A DNA stretch of 61,732 nt, from the IMG/VR virus record IMGVR_UViG_3300005466_000003, positions 1-61,732 of that record; one strand, given 5' to 3'. Shown piece after piece: positions 37,138-44,567 of this stretch. Made by a program: the position numbers and the translations under genes. Every line of letters begins with the position of its first letter. Within the stretch, counting starts at the first letter, position 1. The notes below the pieces were generated by a model that saw only the letters and a program-made list of their open reading frames with translations, was not told where the DNA came from and made no database searches. The DNA comes from a virus.

Positions 37138-39504
37138 CTAGAAGGCATCTACAGTATCTACACAATTCGCGGGAGCGAAAATTGCCGGGTTGACTTCAAA
37201 GATCGGTGACGGCGCACGACCTGCGCCGGGCTTCCGTTCGACGGGTACAACGCGCAGATAGCCGTGGTCAACCAGAGCCTTGAGCGGCCCTTCCAGCTCC
37301 TCTACTTTCTGGAACGTGCCTTGCATTCCGTTGTGGATCTCGCGCATCGTCAGTTGCTCGACGTGCTTGCGCTTCAGCCAGCGCAGAACCCGGCGGGCCC
37401 CCAGAATAGCGGGGTCCGATCCAATCAGGCGGAATGCGGCTTTGGCGTGAGCGAGAAGGTAATGACAGATCACGACCGACCGGGCGACGACTGAAGCGTC
37501 GACGCGCACTTCCCATGGATGCTCGTACTCTGCCAGGTCACCCAGGTGGAGGAGCGCGGCAATACGGACGAGCGCCCCGCCGAGCTTTCCTCCCCAATCC
37601 GCCAGATAGCCCAGTTCAGCACCTTCCGCAAGGAGAGGTTCAAGCCAGGTCCTGAAGGCGGTTATCTCTGACTTCGCGGCCTCGGTAAAGAGCAGCACGT
37701 GCGGACACGGCTCTCCCCGGCTATCGCTATCGGCCGGGATCTCCAGCAGTCGCTTCAGCGCGGCGTCGTAGGTTTCGCGGATCGCTCCTGGAATTGAGTC
37801 CGGTTCGATGATTCGCCGGCCCACCCAGGACTGCGGAATACAGAAAAGGAAGCGGGCCAGTAGACCTCGCTCGCGGAACTCCTGCTGCTCGGCCAGGCGC
37901 ACCAACACGTCAGGCTGTGCGAGCAGTCCCATGGTGATTGCCGGTCGGCGGATCACAAGCGTCGGCCGAGCTACCCGGTCTACCCGGATATCGTCGCCTG
38001 AATGGCCTTTGAGGTAGATCGTGAAGTTTGTCTGGCCGGAGGAATAGCGACCCGCCATGATCTCGAAGGCGTTCGCCTCGGGGCTCATCACACTGATGCG
38101 CCCCTCCTGCTCCGAAAGGAGGATAGCCAGCTTCTCGGGAGTCGCGTCGTCGGCCAGAAAGCGCGGCGTTGAGACGACCCGACGACCGGCGAGCGCCGAT
38201 GCCAGCTCGACTGCCTCCTCGCGAAGGCGATCCCGGTCAAACGGGTTGGTCGCCTTCATCGCCTGGTCTTTTAGCCGCTTGATTCGTCCTTCGGTAATCT
38301 CCCGATCGAGTCGGGCACCTTCTACCTCGGCTCGCATGTCTTCAGCGACCTGCATTTCGTACGCTGAGACAGGCCCAACCATGTGGTTGTAGACGCCGCT
38401 CTTGACGTTGCCCGAAGCGAGCGCGGTTACGGTGAACAGCGACAACGGCTCGGTCCAATCCTGCCGCGGCGACGCCTCAACCCGCTTCTGTGCGGCCGTC
38501 GCTAGGACACTCAGGCCCAACATCGCCGCCAGGTCGGCGGGCGTCTGCGTCGCTGTTCCTACTGCTTCGACGTGATCCGCCATCCATTCCGGCAAGGCTC
38601 GCACAGGAAACGGTGGAAGGTCGGCTAACGCCAGGTCGACGATCTCGTCCCATGGCTCGGCCGATACTTCTTGGATCTCATCAGGCTCAATCGCCGGATG
38701 GACGCCGTTGCTCTTTGGGACTGCTGGAACCTTCCATGCCTCGCGTTTTCCCCGTCCGAACGCCTTCCTGACCGTTTCCAGCCATTCATCCTCGGTATAG
38801 AGGTCCACACGCCCCGCCGGATCGCGCTTCTCAGCGGGCACCTCAGTATGCCATCGCGCCTGCTCGGCCTCGGTCTGCGTGTAGCCGTTGTCACGGAGCT
38901 GGCAGGCCAACCACATCCCGGCTGTATTGCGCCCGTTTCCCAGCTCTCCCTTGGCACGCTGAACGAGCAGGTCGACAGGCGGCCGGATGAAGTCTCGCGG
39001 GTCGAGCCAGTCGCCCTCCTGCATCATCGCGTCCCGCTCGGCGTCTGGCGGACAGGCGGGAAGATAGTAGATCCGCGACGCGTCCTTGCATGACGCGTCG
39101 ACCGAGTTGCCGCCGAAGCGCCGCACCAGGCGATCCCAGGCGTCAGGCCACTCTGTCGCGGCTACTGGTTGAAGCAGCGGAAAAACTACCCGCCACCTCT
39201 GCGCCTCGGCACTGTGTTGGTAGGTCGAATGCATCACGCAGGTCAGGCCGTCCCACGAACGGCTGAACCGTTCAGGACCGTCTCCATTGTCGAAATCAAG
39301 CACAAGGCAGGAGACCGAAACAACATTCGCCTTAGCGCGAGTTGTGCCGGGCTGATAGAGCGTCGGCGACCAGAGCGGCCCATCTTTCTGTCCGCGCTCC
39401 TTGTGGCGCATCAGCAGATCGGAAAGTTTGTCCCATGGTGCATGCTGCTGGCGCGGCTGGTTGTCGAGCTTGTTATTGAAGAACGCAACGGCAAGCTTTG
39501 TCAC
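37138..39504 (-). CDS. Primase/helicase, DUF3987-type
   Basis: A 788-residue replication protein. The N-terminal 200 residues resemble an archaeo-eukaryotic primase-like or primase-C-terminal module (VSCLVLDFDNGDG with acidic pair, RWRVVFPL, then ARWHTEVPAEKRDPAGRVDL). From about 290 on it is a DUF3987/YfjI-type helicase-like domain: LPEWMADHVEAVGTATQTP, LFTVTALASGNVKSGVYN as P-loop-like element, RPAITMGLLAQPDVL, ERGLLARFLFCIPQ, then a winged-helix end. The 3' end carries the TGTAGATACTGTAGA repeat giving NCVDTVDAF. Likely the sole phage replication enzyme, using host polymerase. Confidence 0.84.
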   Translation of the reverse strand: MTKLAVAFFNNKLDNQPRQQHAPWDKLSDLLMRHKERGQKDGPLWSPTLYQPGTTRAKANVVSVSCLVLDFDNGDGPERFSRSWDGLTCVMHSTYQHSAEAQRWRVVFPLLQPVAATEWPDAWDRLVRRFGGNSVDASCKDASRIYYLPACPPDAERDAMMQEGDWLDPRDFIRPPVDLLVQRAKGELGNGRNTAGMWLACQLRDNGYTQTEAEQARWHTEVPAEKRDPAGRVDLYTEDEWLETVRKAFGRGKREAWKVPAVPKSNGVHPAIEPDEIQEVSAEPWDEIVDLALADLPPFPVRALPEWMADHVEAVGTATQTPADLAAMLGLSVLATAAQKRVEASPRQDWTEPLSLFTVTALASGNVKSGVYNHMVGPVSAYEMQVAEDMRAEVEGARLDREITEGRIKRLKDQAMKATNPFDRDRLREEAVELASALAGRRVVSTPRFLADDATPEKLAILLSEQEGRISVMSPEANAFEIMAGRYSSGQTNFTIYLKGHSGDDIRVDRVARPTLVIRRPAITMGLLAQPDVLVRLAEQQEFRERGLLARFLFCIPQSWVGRRIIEPDSIPGAIRETYDAALKRLLEIPADSDSRGEPCPHVLLFTEAAKSEITAFRTWLEPLLAEGAELGYLADWGGKLGGALVRIAALLHLGDLAEYEHPWEVRVDASVVARSVVICHYLLAHAKAAFRLIGSDPAILGARRVLRWLKRKHVEQLTMREIHNGMQGTFQKVEELEGPLKALVDHGYLRVVPVERKPGAGRAPSPIFEVNPAIFAPANCVDTVDAF
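37148..37168. repeat. 21-bp inverted repeat, right arm
   Basis: TCTACAGTATCTACACAATT followed by C, inside the last codons of the primase gene, where it encodes NCVDTVD. Exact reverse complement of 36937-36957. Confidence 0.9.
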
Positions 39505-39629
39505 CGCTCGTTATCCGGCCCCCAGGCAACAAAACCGTGATATATTACGTGTAGCACAGAAGCGATTTGAGAAATATTTGAGGGCATCTCGGTATAGGTC
39601 CCCTGTCACGGTCGGTCGTTCTGAAACCA

Positions 39630-39661
39630 AACGGCTGGAGGGCACCCACCCTCCAGCCGTT
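39630..39661 (-). terminator. Terminator-like hairpin after 39669 gene
   Basis: Perfect 13-bp arms (AACGGCTGGAGGG with its complement) around a 6-nt loop. On the minus strand it comes just after the stop at 39669 and is followed by TTTGGTTT. It also separates the primase gene from the genes upstream. Confidence 0.8.
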
Positions 39662-39668
39662 CTCACGT

Positions 39669-39995
39669 TTACCTGAAAGCTTGCGGTGTCTCCGCGTTCT
39701 CATCGTCTCCGAGCGGCAACTCCAGCATCTCCGCCTCCTTCGCCTTCATCGCCTCCGTCGCGTCCATCGCCGCCCGCACGAAGAGCTTGCCCACCACCGC
39801 CTGCTGCCGCCTGAGCCGCTCGATCCGCTGCCGCAGCGTATCCTCCATCGGGTCGAACTGGAGCAACTGCAAGAGCAGCTCCGCCGTCTCCGCGCAGCAC
39901 TGTCCGTATTGCAGCATCCGCCGCGTCGTCGCCTCGAACGCAGCCGGAAACTCCAACGCCCGTTCTACCTCGGGAGGTCTCTCGGTCTCAACCAC
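39669..39995 (-). CDS. Small helical protein (108 aa)
   Basis: Starts at GTG 39995 with GAGGAG 7 nt before; it overlaps the stop of the gene upstream. Sequence is Glu/Leu/Arg-rich and helical (RRMLQYGQCCAETAELLLQL, MEDTLRQRIERLRRQQAVVG). Could be a replication or recombination accessory. Unknown family. Confidence 0.68.
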   Translation of the reverse strand: MVETERPPEVERALEFPAAFEATTRRMLQYGQCCAETAELLLQLLQFDPMEDTLRQRIERLRRQQAVVGKLFVRAAMDATEAMKAKEAEMLELPLGDDENAETPQAFR

Positions 39996-40434
39996 GGGAA
40001 AGCTCCTCGTATTCCTTCCAATCCGCCAAGAGCGCGTGTTTCGTCCGCTGGAGGACCGCTGCTTCATCGGGTCGGCTTGGATACCGCGCCAGATGGCCCA
40101 GGAGCAGGGCGCAGACCGAGACGAGCCGCCCCAGGAGTACGTCCTGCGCCGATCCGTTGCCCTCTGATGTGAATGGATCGGGCGGCACCTCGGCCGTGAA
40201 CGGATCAAACGGCTTCTCTCTCACCGGCGGCGGAACGGGCGGCAGCACCGCAGCATCGAGCTTCGCCGCGAGGCGCATCAGGTCAGCGCGAACGTGCGTC
40301 CGCTCGAACTCCTCCTCGATCCGCTGCGGGAGCGGTAGATCGAGCATCAAGGAGATCGCCCGGTGAATGGTCCGGTGATACTGCTCCGCTTCCTGGGGGG
40401 TGAGAACCAGCTCGAACGAGGTCTTCTGAATCAT
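39988..40434 (-). CDS. Helical protein of early/middle region (148 aa)
   Basis: MIQKTSFELVLTPQEAEQYH opens a helical protein with a Pro-rich centre (VLPPVPPPVREKPFDPFTAE) and a C-terminal helix (LLGRLVSVCALLLGHLARYP). Overlaps the next gene by 8 nt. No known family. Confidence 0.7.
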   Translation of the reverse strand: MIQKTSFELVLTPQEAEQYHRTIHRAISLMLDLPLPQRIEEEFERTHVRADLMRLAAKLDAAVLPPVPPPVREKPFDPFTAEVPPDPFTSEGNGSAQDVLLGRLVSVCALLLGHLARYPSRPDEAAVLQRTKHALLADWKEYEELSRG

Positions 40435-40513
40435 CTTCTGCCATCCTGATCATGCGGGCGATCAAAGCGTGGAGTACCTGCCGGCCTTCAAGGGGAATGT
40501 CGAAGACATCCAT
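40283..40513 (-). CDS. Possible small gene overlapping its neighbour
   Basis: ATG 40513 overlaps the preceding stop as TGATG and opens a good N-terminus (MDVFDIPLEGRQVLHALIAR). It then overlaps the next gene by 152 nt in another frame, where its sequence becomes low quality. Either a true short gene whose end is out of frame by a base change, or a chance frame. Confidence 0.35.
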   Translation of the reverse strand: MDVFDIPLEGRQVLHALIARMIRMAEDDSEDLVRAGSHPPGSGAVSPDHSPGDLLDARSTAPAADRGGVRADARSR

Positions 40514-40950
40514 CAGCCGCCCTCCGCCGGGAAAGAGCCGGCCCGCTCCCAGGCTTCGCGAGTTCCCGCGCCGCCGCAGCCGATGCAAGGCAGAGGAGAG
40601 AGGTCCACCTCGCCCGTGTGAACATCCACGTAGCGCACGCTGCCGTTGGGAACGTGAAGCGCCCGCGCACCCCAACACACCGGACAGAGAGTGAGGCGCT
40701 GGAGATAGGCGGCGACGGCGCGAAGATGGAAACAGTGACGGTGGTACTCGTGGCTTTTGCATTCACACGACGGCAGCTTCCGCCGCTTATAGCTCCCGGC
40801 AAACACCTCGTAAACGGTCTCCGTTCCCTTGCACCAGAAGTAATCTGGCCGACCAGGGATGGGAAGGACCGTTCCGCGTGGCGCGGCAAGCAGGTAGCCT
40901 GCTGGGTCGGCGCTCTGTTGAAGGTTTTCCGACGAGGCTTGTAGAACCAT
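40513..40950 (-). CDS. SWIM-type zinc finger protein
   Basis: A 145-residue protein with CECKSHEYHRHCFHL, the CxCx(n)CxH arrangement of SWIM zinc fingers, followed by a second pair CPVCWGAR and CIGCGGAG (DnaJ-like). N-terminal half contains PGRPDYFWCKGTETVYEV. SWIM fingers bind DNA or protein. It lies beside the regulator switch. Shares the SWIM fold with the early gene at 46725. Confidence 0.78.
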   Translation of the reverse strand: MVLQASSENLQQSADPAGYLLAAPRGTVLPIPGRPDYFWCKGTETVYEVFAGSYKRRKLPSCECKSHEYHRHCFHLRAVAAYLQRLTLCPVCWGARALHVPNGSVRYVDVHTGEVDLSPLPCIGCGGAGTREAWERAGSFPAEGG

Positions 40951-40967
40951 AGCGGTAGCTTACTCGG

Positions 40968-41198
40968 TTAGCTTGCGGACCCAATCGGTTCGGCGATACT
41001 GTCCGAACCGAACTCCACCGTCCGCACCGTCCGGATGTTGAGCTGCCGCCGCCAGTCATTCATCGTGGCGTACGGCACACCCATGCTGCGGGCGATCTCA
41101 ACCCAGTTCATCCCGCGCTCCACGCCGTCGCGGATCGCGTCTTCGAGCGGCTGGCCTAACTCGATTTCCTTGAGCCTCATCAACGGGGTCTTCTGCAT
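40968..41198 (-). CDS. Cro-like small HTH regulator
   Basis: A 76-residue protein with a helix-turn-helix (GMNWVEIARSMGVPYATMND). ATG 41198. It faces away from the CI-like gene across a 95-bp operator region and is driven by a consensus promoter there (41234-41262), which makes it the likely lytic-side regulator. It could equally be a homeodomain-like phage factor of another type. Confidence 0.8.
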   Translation of the reverse strand: MQKTPLMRLKEIELGQPLEDAIRDGVERGMNWVEIARSMGVPYATMNDWRRQLNIRTVRTVEFGSDSIAEPIGSAS

Positions 41199-41293
41199 GG
41201 GTTCGCTGTCTCCGTTAGAATTCCTACTCGGCTATACTAACAAATCTAACGGCAGTCGTCAAGCGTTATACGCTACGATTTCTAACGGAGGAT
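41199..41293. promoter_or_regulatory. Divergent operator/promoter region of the switch
   Basis: Between the Cro-like and CI-like genes lie CCGTTAGA (41214), TCTAACGG (41245) and TCTAACGG (41281), plus a palindrome AGCGTTATACGCT (41262-41274). The middle TCTAACGG falls inside the leftward promoter spacer, so a bound repressor would block it. The rightmost lies across the ribosome site of the CI-like gene. Confidence 0.78.
41234..41262 (-). promoter_or_regulatory. Leftward sigma-70 promoter for Cro-like gene
   Basis: On the minus strand: TTGACG, 17-bp spacer, TAGTAT. The spacer contains CCGTTAGA, the presumed repressor half-site. The predicted start is about 28 bp before the ATG at 41198. Confidence 0.82.
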
Positions 41294-41827
41294 ATGAATA
41301 CTGCTAGCAGTCTGGGGGTAGCCTTGTCGGAGGAACGCCATCTAACGCCTCTCTCAATTCGGCTGAAAGAGGCCAAGCGTGTTCGGTCCTTGACGGCTGA
41401 TCTGATCGCTGAGGCGCTCGATTGTAGTCCCAGCACGGTGCGGCATTGGTGGACAGCCCGCAGCGAGCCGTCATTCGATACGCTAGAGCGATACGCGGGC
41501 CTATGCGGGGTTTCGGCCTACTGGCTCATCACCGGCAAGCCAGATCAGCAGGACGTTGTAGCGCGACTTTACAAAGCACTGGGGGAGTTCCGGGTGGCCG
41601 TAACGGCAGGAGAGGCCCCGCTGGCCGCGTGGGAAAGAATCCTGGGCCGGAGCGACGTACTGACCGACGAGGACCGACAGCGGCTGACAGCCGATCCTGG
41701 GGGAATGAGAGCCTACCTCACAAGTCTCGACGGCGTTGAGTGGGTTTCGCTGACGCAGGAGCAGCACCGCTTGGTGCAGGAATTGGTCCAGATGCTCGGT
41801 CGCTATGCCGCACAGGAAGGGCAGTAG
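41294..41827 (+). CDS. CI-like repressor
   Basis: A 177-residue regulator with an N-terminal HTH_3/Cro-CI domain (SIRLKEAKRVRSLTADLIAE, ALDCSPSTVRHWWTARSEPS, LERYAGLCGVSAYWLITGKP) and a helical C-terminus. It has no LexA/S24 peptidase domain, so induction would not go by RecA-driven cleavage. ATG 41294 follows CGGAGGAT closely. Divergence from the Cro-like gene and proximity to the integrase support a lysogeny repressor role. Confidence 0.84.
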   Translation: MNTASSLGVALSEERHLTPLSIRLKEAKRVRSLTADLIAEALDCSPSTVRHWWTARSEPSFDTLERYAGLCGVSAYWLITGKPDQQDVVARLYKALGEFRVAVTAGEAPLAAWERILGRSDVLTDEDRQRLTADPGGMRAYLTSLDGVEWVSLTQEQHRLVQELVQMLGRYAAQEGQ

Positions 41828-41909
41828 CCTCTGCCGCCTCCTTTTCTAGCATCCTCAGGAACGAACGCACCAACACTCCCTGGACCTCATCCCATTCGCG
41901 GTCGGTCAT
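41718..41909 (-). CDS. Possible small protein antisense to repressor end
   Basis: Frame MTDREWDEVQGVLVRSFLRM and then Ala/Pro-rich; GAGG lies 5 nt before ATG 41909. The second half overlaps the end of the CI-like gene in antisense. The first half looks like protein, the second less so. Weak support. Confidence 0.4.
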   Translation of the reverse strand: MTDREWDEVQGVLVRSFLRMLEKEAAEATALPVRHSDRASGPIPAPSGAAPASAKPTQRRRDL

Positions 41910-42036
41910 AGAAACCTCAAGCCAGTCAAACAACTGTTCGCATTTTAGCGCCGTTGTTCTGGTTATACCAGAGGTTGAGGTCTCCGTGCAAGTTCTTGGT
42001 CGTTTTTCGACTATGACAGCAGATGTCAGGGGAGCG

Positions 42037-42474
42037 TTAGTTTCCGATCAACTCTCCCAGCTCGTAGCGCCAGACACCGCCCTGCTTGAAGCTGACCGCC
42101 TCGAACCGCCAGCGGGCGCCGACCTTGAGGTTCGCCATATTGGCGAGCGCCGTGTCGACCTGCGCCCCACTCTTGTCGAAACCGGTGAAGCTGATCTGCG
42201 CATAGCCAATATCGCGGCCGGTGTTGTTGGTCACCGTGCCGACGATCTTGACTGTGCCAAAACCAGAAGGGACGTACTTCCAATCGTTCGAGAGGACCAG
42301 CCCGCCCTCGGGCTCGACGGTCTTTGCCGGCTTTGCCTCCCAGGCGTTTTCCGCGCTTGTCGCGGGCGCTGCCGCGCTCACTGCAGTCTCGGTGCCCTGC
42401 ACCGGACCTCGGTTGAAGATAGCTCCAAACACGATCATTCCTACCGCTACCAACACCCACTTCCAGGTTTCCAT
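42037..42474 (-). CDS. Exported FxLYD-domain protein
   Basis: A 145-residue protein, ATG 42474 with AGGAGGAGAG before it. The N-terminus is a membrane anchor or signal (WKWVLVAVGMIVFGAIF). A linker follows, then a FxLYD domain: GTVKIVGTVTNNTGRDIGYA, ISFTGFDKSG, LANMANLKVGARWRFEA. Such domains face the outside. A moron gene next to the integrase and expressed from its own promoter, it may alter the lysogen surface or exclude other phages (inference). Confidence 0.82.
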   Translation of the reverse strand: METWKWVLVAVGMIVFGAIFNRGPVQGTETAVSAAAPATSAENAWEAKPAKTVEPEGGLVLSNDWKYVPSGFGTVKIVGTVTNNTGRDIGYAQISFTGFDKSGAQVDTALANMANLKVGARWRFEAVSFKQGGVWRYELGELIGN

Positions 42475-42493
42475 TGCTCTCCTCCTGCCTCCT

Positions 42494-42522
42494 AGTCTAA
42501 TGCTTGCCCTATCGGTAGTCAA
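42494..42522 (-). promoter_or_regulatory. Sigma-70 promoter for FxLYD gene
   Basis: On the minus strand: TTGACT, 17-bp spacer, TAGACT, then 20 bp to ATG 42474 including a strong ribosome site. This allows expression separate from the late operons, for instance in the prophage state. Confidence 0.75.
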
Positions 42523-42531
42523 GCGTTCTTT

Positions 42532-42546
42532 CTCTAGGGGTATCTT
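42532..42546 (+). promoter_or_regulatory. 15-bp element shared with excisionase-like promoter
   Basis: CTCTAGGGGTATCTT, identical to the minus-strand sequence of 45632-45646, where TATCTT is the -10 box of a promoter. Here it stands 70 bp before the integrase start, without a proper -35 box. It may be the integrase promoter -10, an activator or excisionase site, or part of attP. Confidence 0.65.
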
Positions 42547-42616
42547 CTTGTCAGCCGAATGTCACAAAGGAGCATGATTCAAGCACCGCCAACCTCCGCG
42601 CAAGGAGGGAAGCGAA

Positions 42617-44173
42617 ATGTGGATCGGTAGCTATGGCAGGAAATCCCGCGCTCTCGGCGATCCGGAGAATATCGACGTCGTCGCGCACCAGCTCCGCAAG
42701 TGCGATCAGATGGCCCGCGAGGATGGCGTGACGATCCCGCCCGAGAACCGCATCGCGGAGATCGGCAGCGGCGAGAGCCTCGACCAGCGTCCGCGCTTCG
42801 CCCAGTGGCTAGAGCGGTTCGAGCAGTCACCGCCCGTCGGCGGCGGTATCCTCTACTGCCCCGAGGTGTCGCGGCTCTCGCGGGCAGAGTTCGAGGAGAT
42901 CGGCCGCATCGTCCGGGTACTCCGCACCGCCGGTATCAAGATCCGCGTGCCCGGCCACTGCTACGACCTGACGCTCCCGCACGACGAGATGTTCTTCGGC
43001 TATCAGGCGCTGCAGAGCCGCTGTGAGGTGCAGGTGTTCAAGCAGCGGATGTCGGTCAAGCGGGAGGAGCAGCTCGCCAACGGCGATGTCCGTCTCGGCG
43101 CTAAAGCCTGGGGTTATCTCTGGCTCTCGCTGGAGCGGCGGCTCATCGCGCATCCGGAACAGTTCCCGATCCTCGTCGCCTGCTGTGAGGAAGTGCTGAC
43201 GACCTCGATCTATCGCCTCGCGCACCGCCACCACGTTCCGGTGGCGACCTTGTGGACCGCGCTGACCAACCCGACGATCTGCGGCTGGCCCTCTATTCAC
43301 TGGGGCCCGACTGACGTTCCCACGCGCTATCGCCGCTTGTCTCGCGCCGACTGGACCTGGTGCGGGCGGCAGAATGAGACCTACCCGCACGCCTGCACAC
43401 GCGGGCAGTTCGACCTCATTCAGGAGGTGCTGGCGGCACGGAAGGCGAGAGGGCTGAAGACCTCGGGCGTCGGCGGCTGGTGCCGCGATGTCGTCTCCTT
43501 TCCCGAGGCGCCCGGCCCGGTGCGTATCTCCTCCTGCCGCATCGGCACCTATCCGGCGACCTCCGGAGAGGCGGTCTATGAGCGCCGTAGCGCCGAGAAG
43601 AAGCGGGTCGCCTATATCGAGCGGGAGAAAGTCCACGAAGCGGCCTTGCCCGAGGTCAGGGCCGTCCTGAACGATCCCTCCCGCGCCCGGTTGGCCCTCC
43701 AGGCGTACCTGATCCACGAAGCCGAAAGGCAGGCGGCAGACAGCGGCCGGCTCTCGGGTGTGACCGGACGACTGGCTGGCGCGAGGACACTTTACCAGCA
43801 GGCGGTCGACGCGGAGTTCGACGCCAGTGATCTGCTACGCGGGGCACTAACAGCGCGGCGTCTGCGCCTGGAGGAAGAGATCCGCGACCTTGAACAGGAA
43901 GCGCGGCTGCTCCAGAGCCCCGACCGCCACCGGGAGGAGCTGCGCCGCTTGAGCGAAGCACTTCCGGCCGTGGGCGGCACCTTTGATCGGGTCTGGGATG
44001 CGATGCCGGAAGGAGAGCGCCGGCAGGTCATGCGTTGGACGGTCGAAGCCGTGGAGGTGCGCTGCGGTCGGTCGGCGGGCGGAAGGATCAGGGTGCGGGA
44101 GGTAGAGGGAGTACGGCTACAGCCCTGGTTTTCCTTCGACGCCGCCTCTAACCCTTGTCAACTTGACCAGTAA
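42617..44173 (+). CDS. int: Large serine integrase
   Basis: A 518-residue site-specific recombinase of the large serine family. N-terminal catalytic domain: SYGRKSRALGDPEN with Ser10-type nucleophile in YGRKS, GSGESLDQRPRF, then CPEVSRLSRAEFEEIGRI with the conserved SRLSR. A recombinase middle and a zinc-ribbon-like and coiled-coil C-terminal half follow (LLRGALTARRLRLEEEIRDL). Catalysis is by Ser-linked double-strand breaks with no need for host IHF. It makes the phage temperate. GAGGGAAGCGAA precedes ATG 42617. Confidence 0.9.
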   Translation: MWIGSYGRKSRALGDPENIDVVAHQLRKCDQMAREDGVTIPPENRIAEIGSGESLDQRPRFAQWLERFEQSPPVGGGILYCPEVSRLSRAEFEEIGRIVRVLRTAGIKIRVPGHCYDLTLPHDEMFFGYQALQSRCEVQVFKQRMSVKREEQLANGDVRLGAKAWGYLWLSLERRLIAHPEQFPILVACCEEVLTTSIYRLAHRHHVPVATLWTALTNPTICGWPSIHWGPTDVPTRYRRLSRADWTWCGRQNETYPHACTRGQFDLIQEVLAARKARGLKTSGVGGWCRDVVSFPEAPGPVRISSCRIGTYPATSGEAVYERRSAEKKRVAYIEREKVHEAALPEVRAVLNDPSRARLALQAYLIHEAERQAADSGRLSGVTGRLAGARTLYQQAVDAEFDASDLLRGALTARRLRLEEEIRDLEQEARLLQSPDRHREELRRLSEALPAVGGTFDRVWDAMPEGERRQVMRWTVEAVEVRCGRSAGGRIRVREVEGVRLQPWFSFDAASNPCQLDQ

Positions 44174-44185
44174 CGGACGCAACAA

Positions 44186-44219
44186 GAAAGCGGAGCGCCA
44201 TCCCCTGCGCTCCGCTTTC
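44186..44219 (+). terminator. Hairpin terminator after integrase
   Basis: Arms GAAAGCGGAGCG and CGCTCCGCTTTC with a 10-nt loop, starting 13 bp after the integrase stop. The pyrimidine end gives a weak U-tract on both strands, so it may act in both directions, separating the integrase from the leftward genes beyond. Confidence 0.78.
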
Positions 44220-44295
44220 CGCGTGGCTGTATGCAGTTATCCGCTACGAGAGGTCATCCCAAGCCTTCTACCCGCTCTCACCGCGTCTCAAACCC

Positions 44296-44481
44296 TTACG
44301 GCCCCGGAGCCCGGCGCGTGCGCTCTGTGCCCGTCTGGGGCGTCTTCCCTGGGCTCTGGCGCTGCTGCCACTCCTCGGGGCTGGCTGCCTTGAGCTTCTT
44401 CCCACAGTCGGGACAGCGCGGCTTCTTGCCTTCCTCGGTGACGTAGTAGCGAACGCAGTGCGGACAGGTTGAGAGCGCCAC
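44296..44481 (-). CDS. Zinc-ribbon protein with hairpin-masked ribosome site
   Basis: A 61-residue protein from GTG 44481. STCPHCVRYYVTEEGKKPRC and PDCGKK make a complete zinc ribbon; the tail is Gln/Arg/Pro-rich. AAGGAGG stands 6 nt before the GTG, and most of it is paired in the hairpin at 44490-44520. Unknown function. Confidence 0.76.
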   Translation of the reverse strand: MALSTCPHCVRYYVTEEGKKPRCPDCGKKLKAASPEEWQQRQSPGKTPQTGTERTRRAPGP

Positions 44482-44489
44482 TGTGAGCC

Positions 44490-44520
44490 TCCTTGCTAAC
44501 GAGAAATCGGTTAGCAAGGA
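44490..44520 (-). promoter_or_regulatory. Hairpin sequestering a ribosome-binding site
   Basis: Perfect 11-bp arms TCCTTGCTAAC and GTTAGCAAGGA with a 9-nt loop. On the minus strand the 3' arm contains AAGGA of the AAGGAGG site for the GTG at 44481. The stem would hide the ribosome site until melted, bound, or traversed by translation from upstream. No T-run follows, so it is not a normal terminator. Confidence 0.75.
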
Positions 44521-44567
44521 GAGCGTTGGTCATCAGGCGAAAGGTTCCTCCGTATGTGGCTGCTCGG

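Noticed and set aside
36887-37141. Plus-strand 84-codon frame covering the AT-rich island
   Set aside because: Composition is unlike phage proteins, no ribosome site, opposite to all neighbours; NCVDTV in it merely reflects the inverted repeat arm.
41795-41860. Terminator after the CI-like gene (GGCAG tagcct CTGCC)
   Set aside because: Stem of only 5 bp and no clear T-run; too weak to list.
41740-42495. 251-codon plus-strand frame after the repressor
   Set aside because: Overlaps the FxLYD gene in antisense; the exported protein on the minus strand has a signal peptide, ribosome site and promoter.
44174-44295. attP site next to the integrase
   Set aside because: Serine integrase sites are usually beside the gene, but with no host junctions no core can be picked in either flank.
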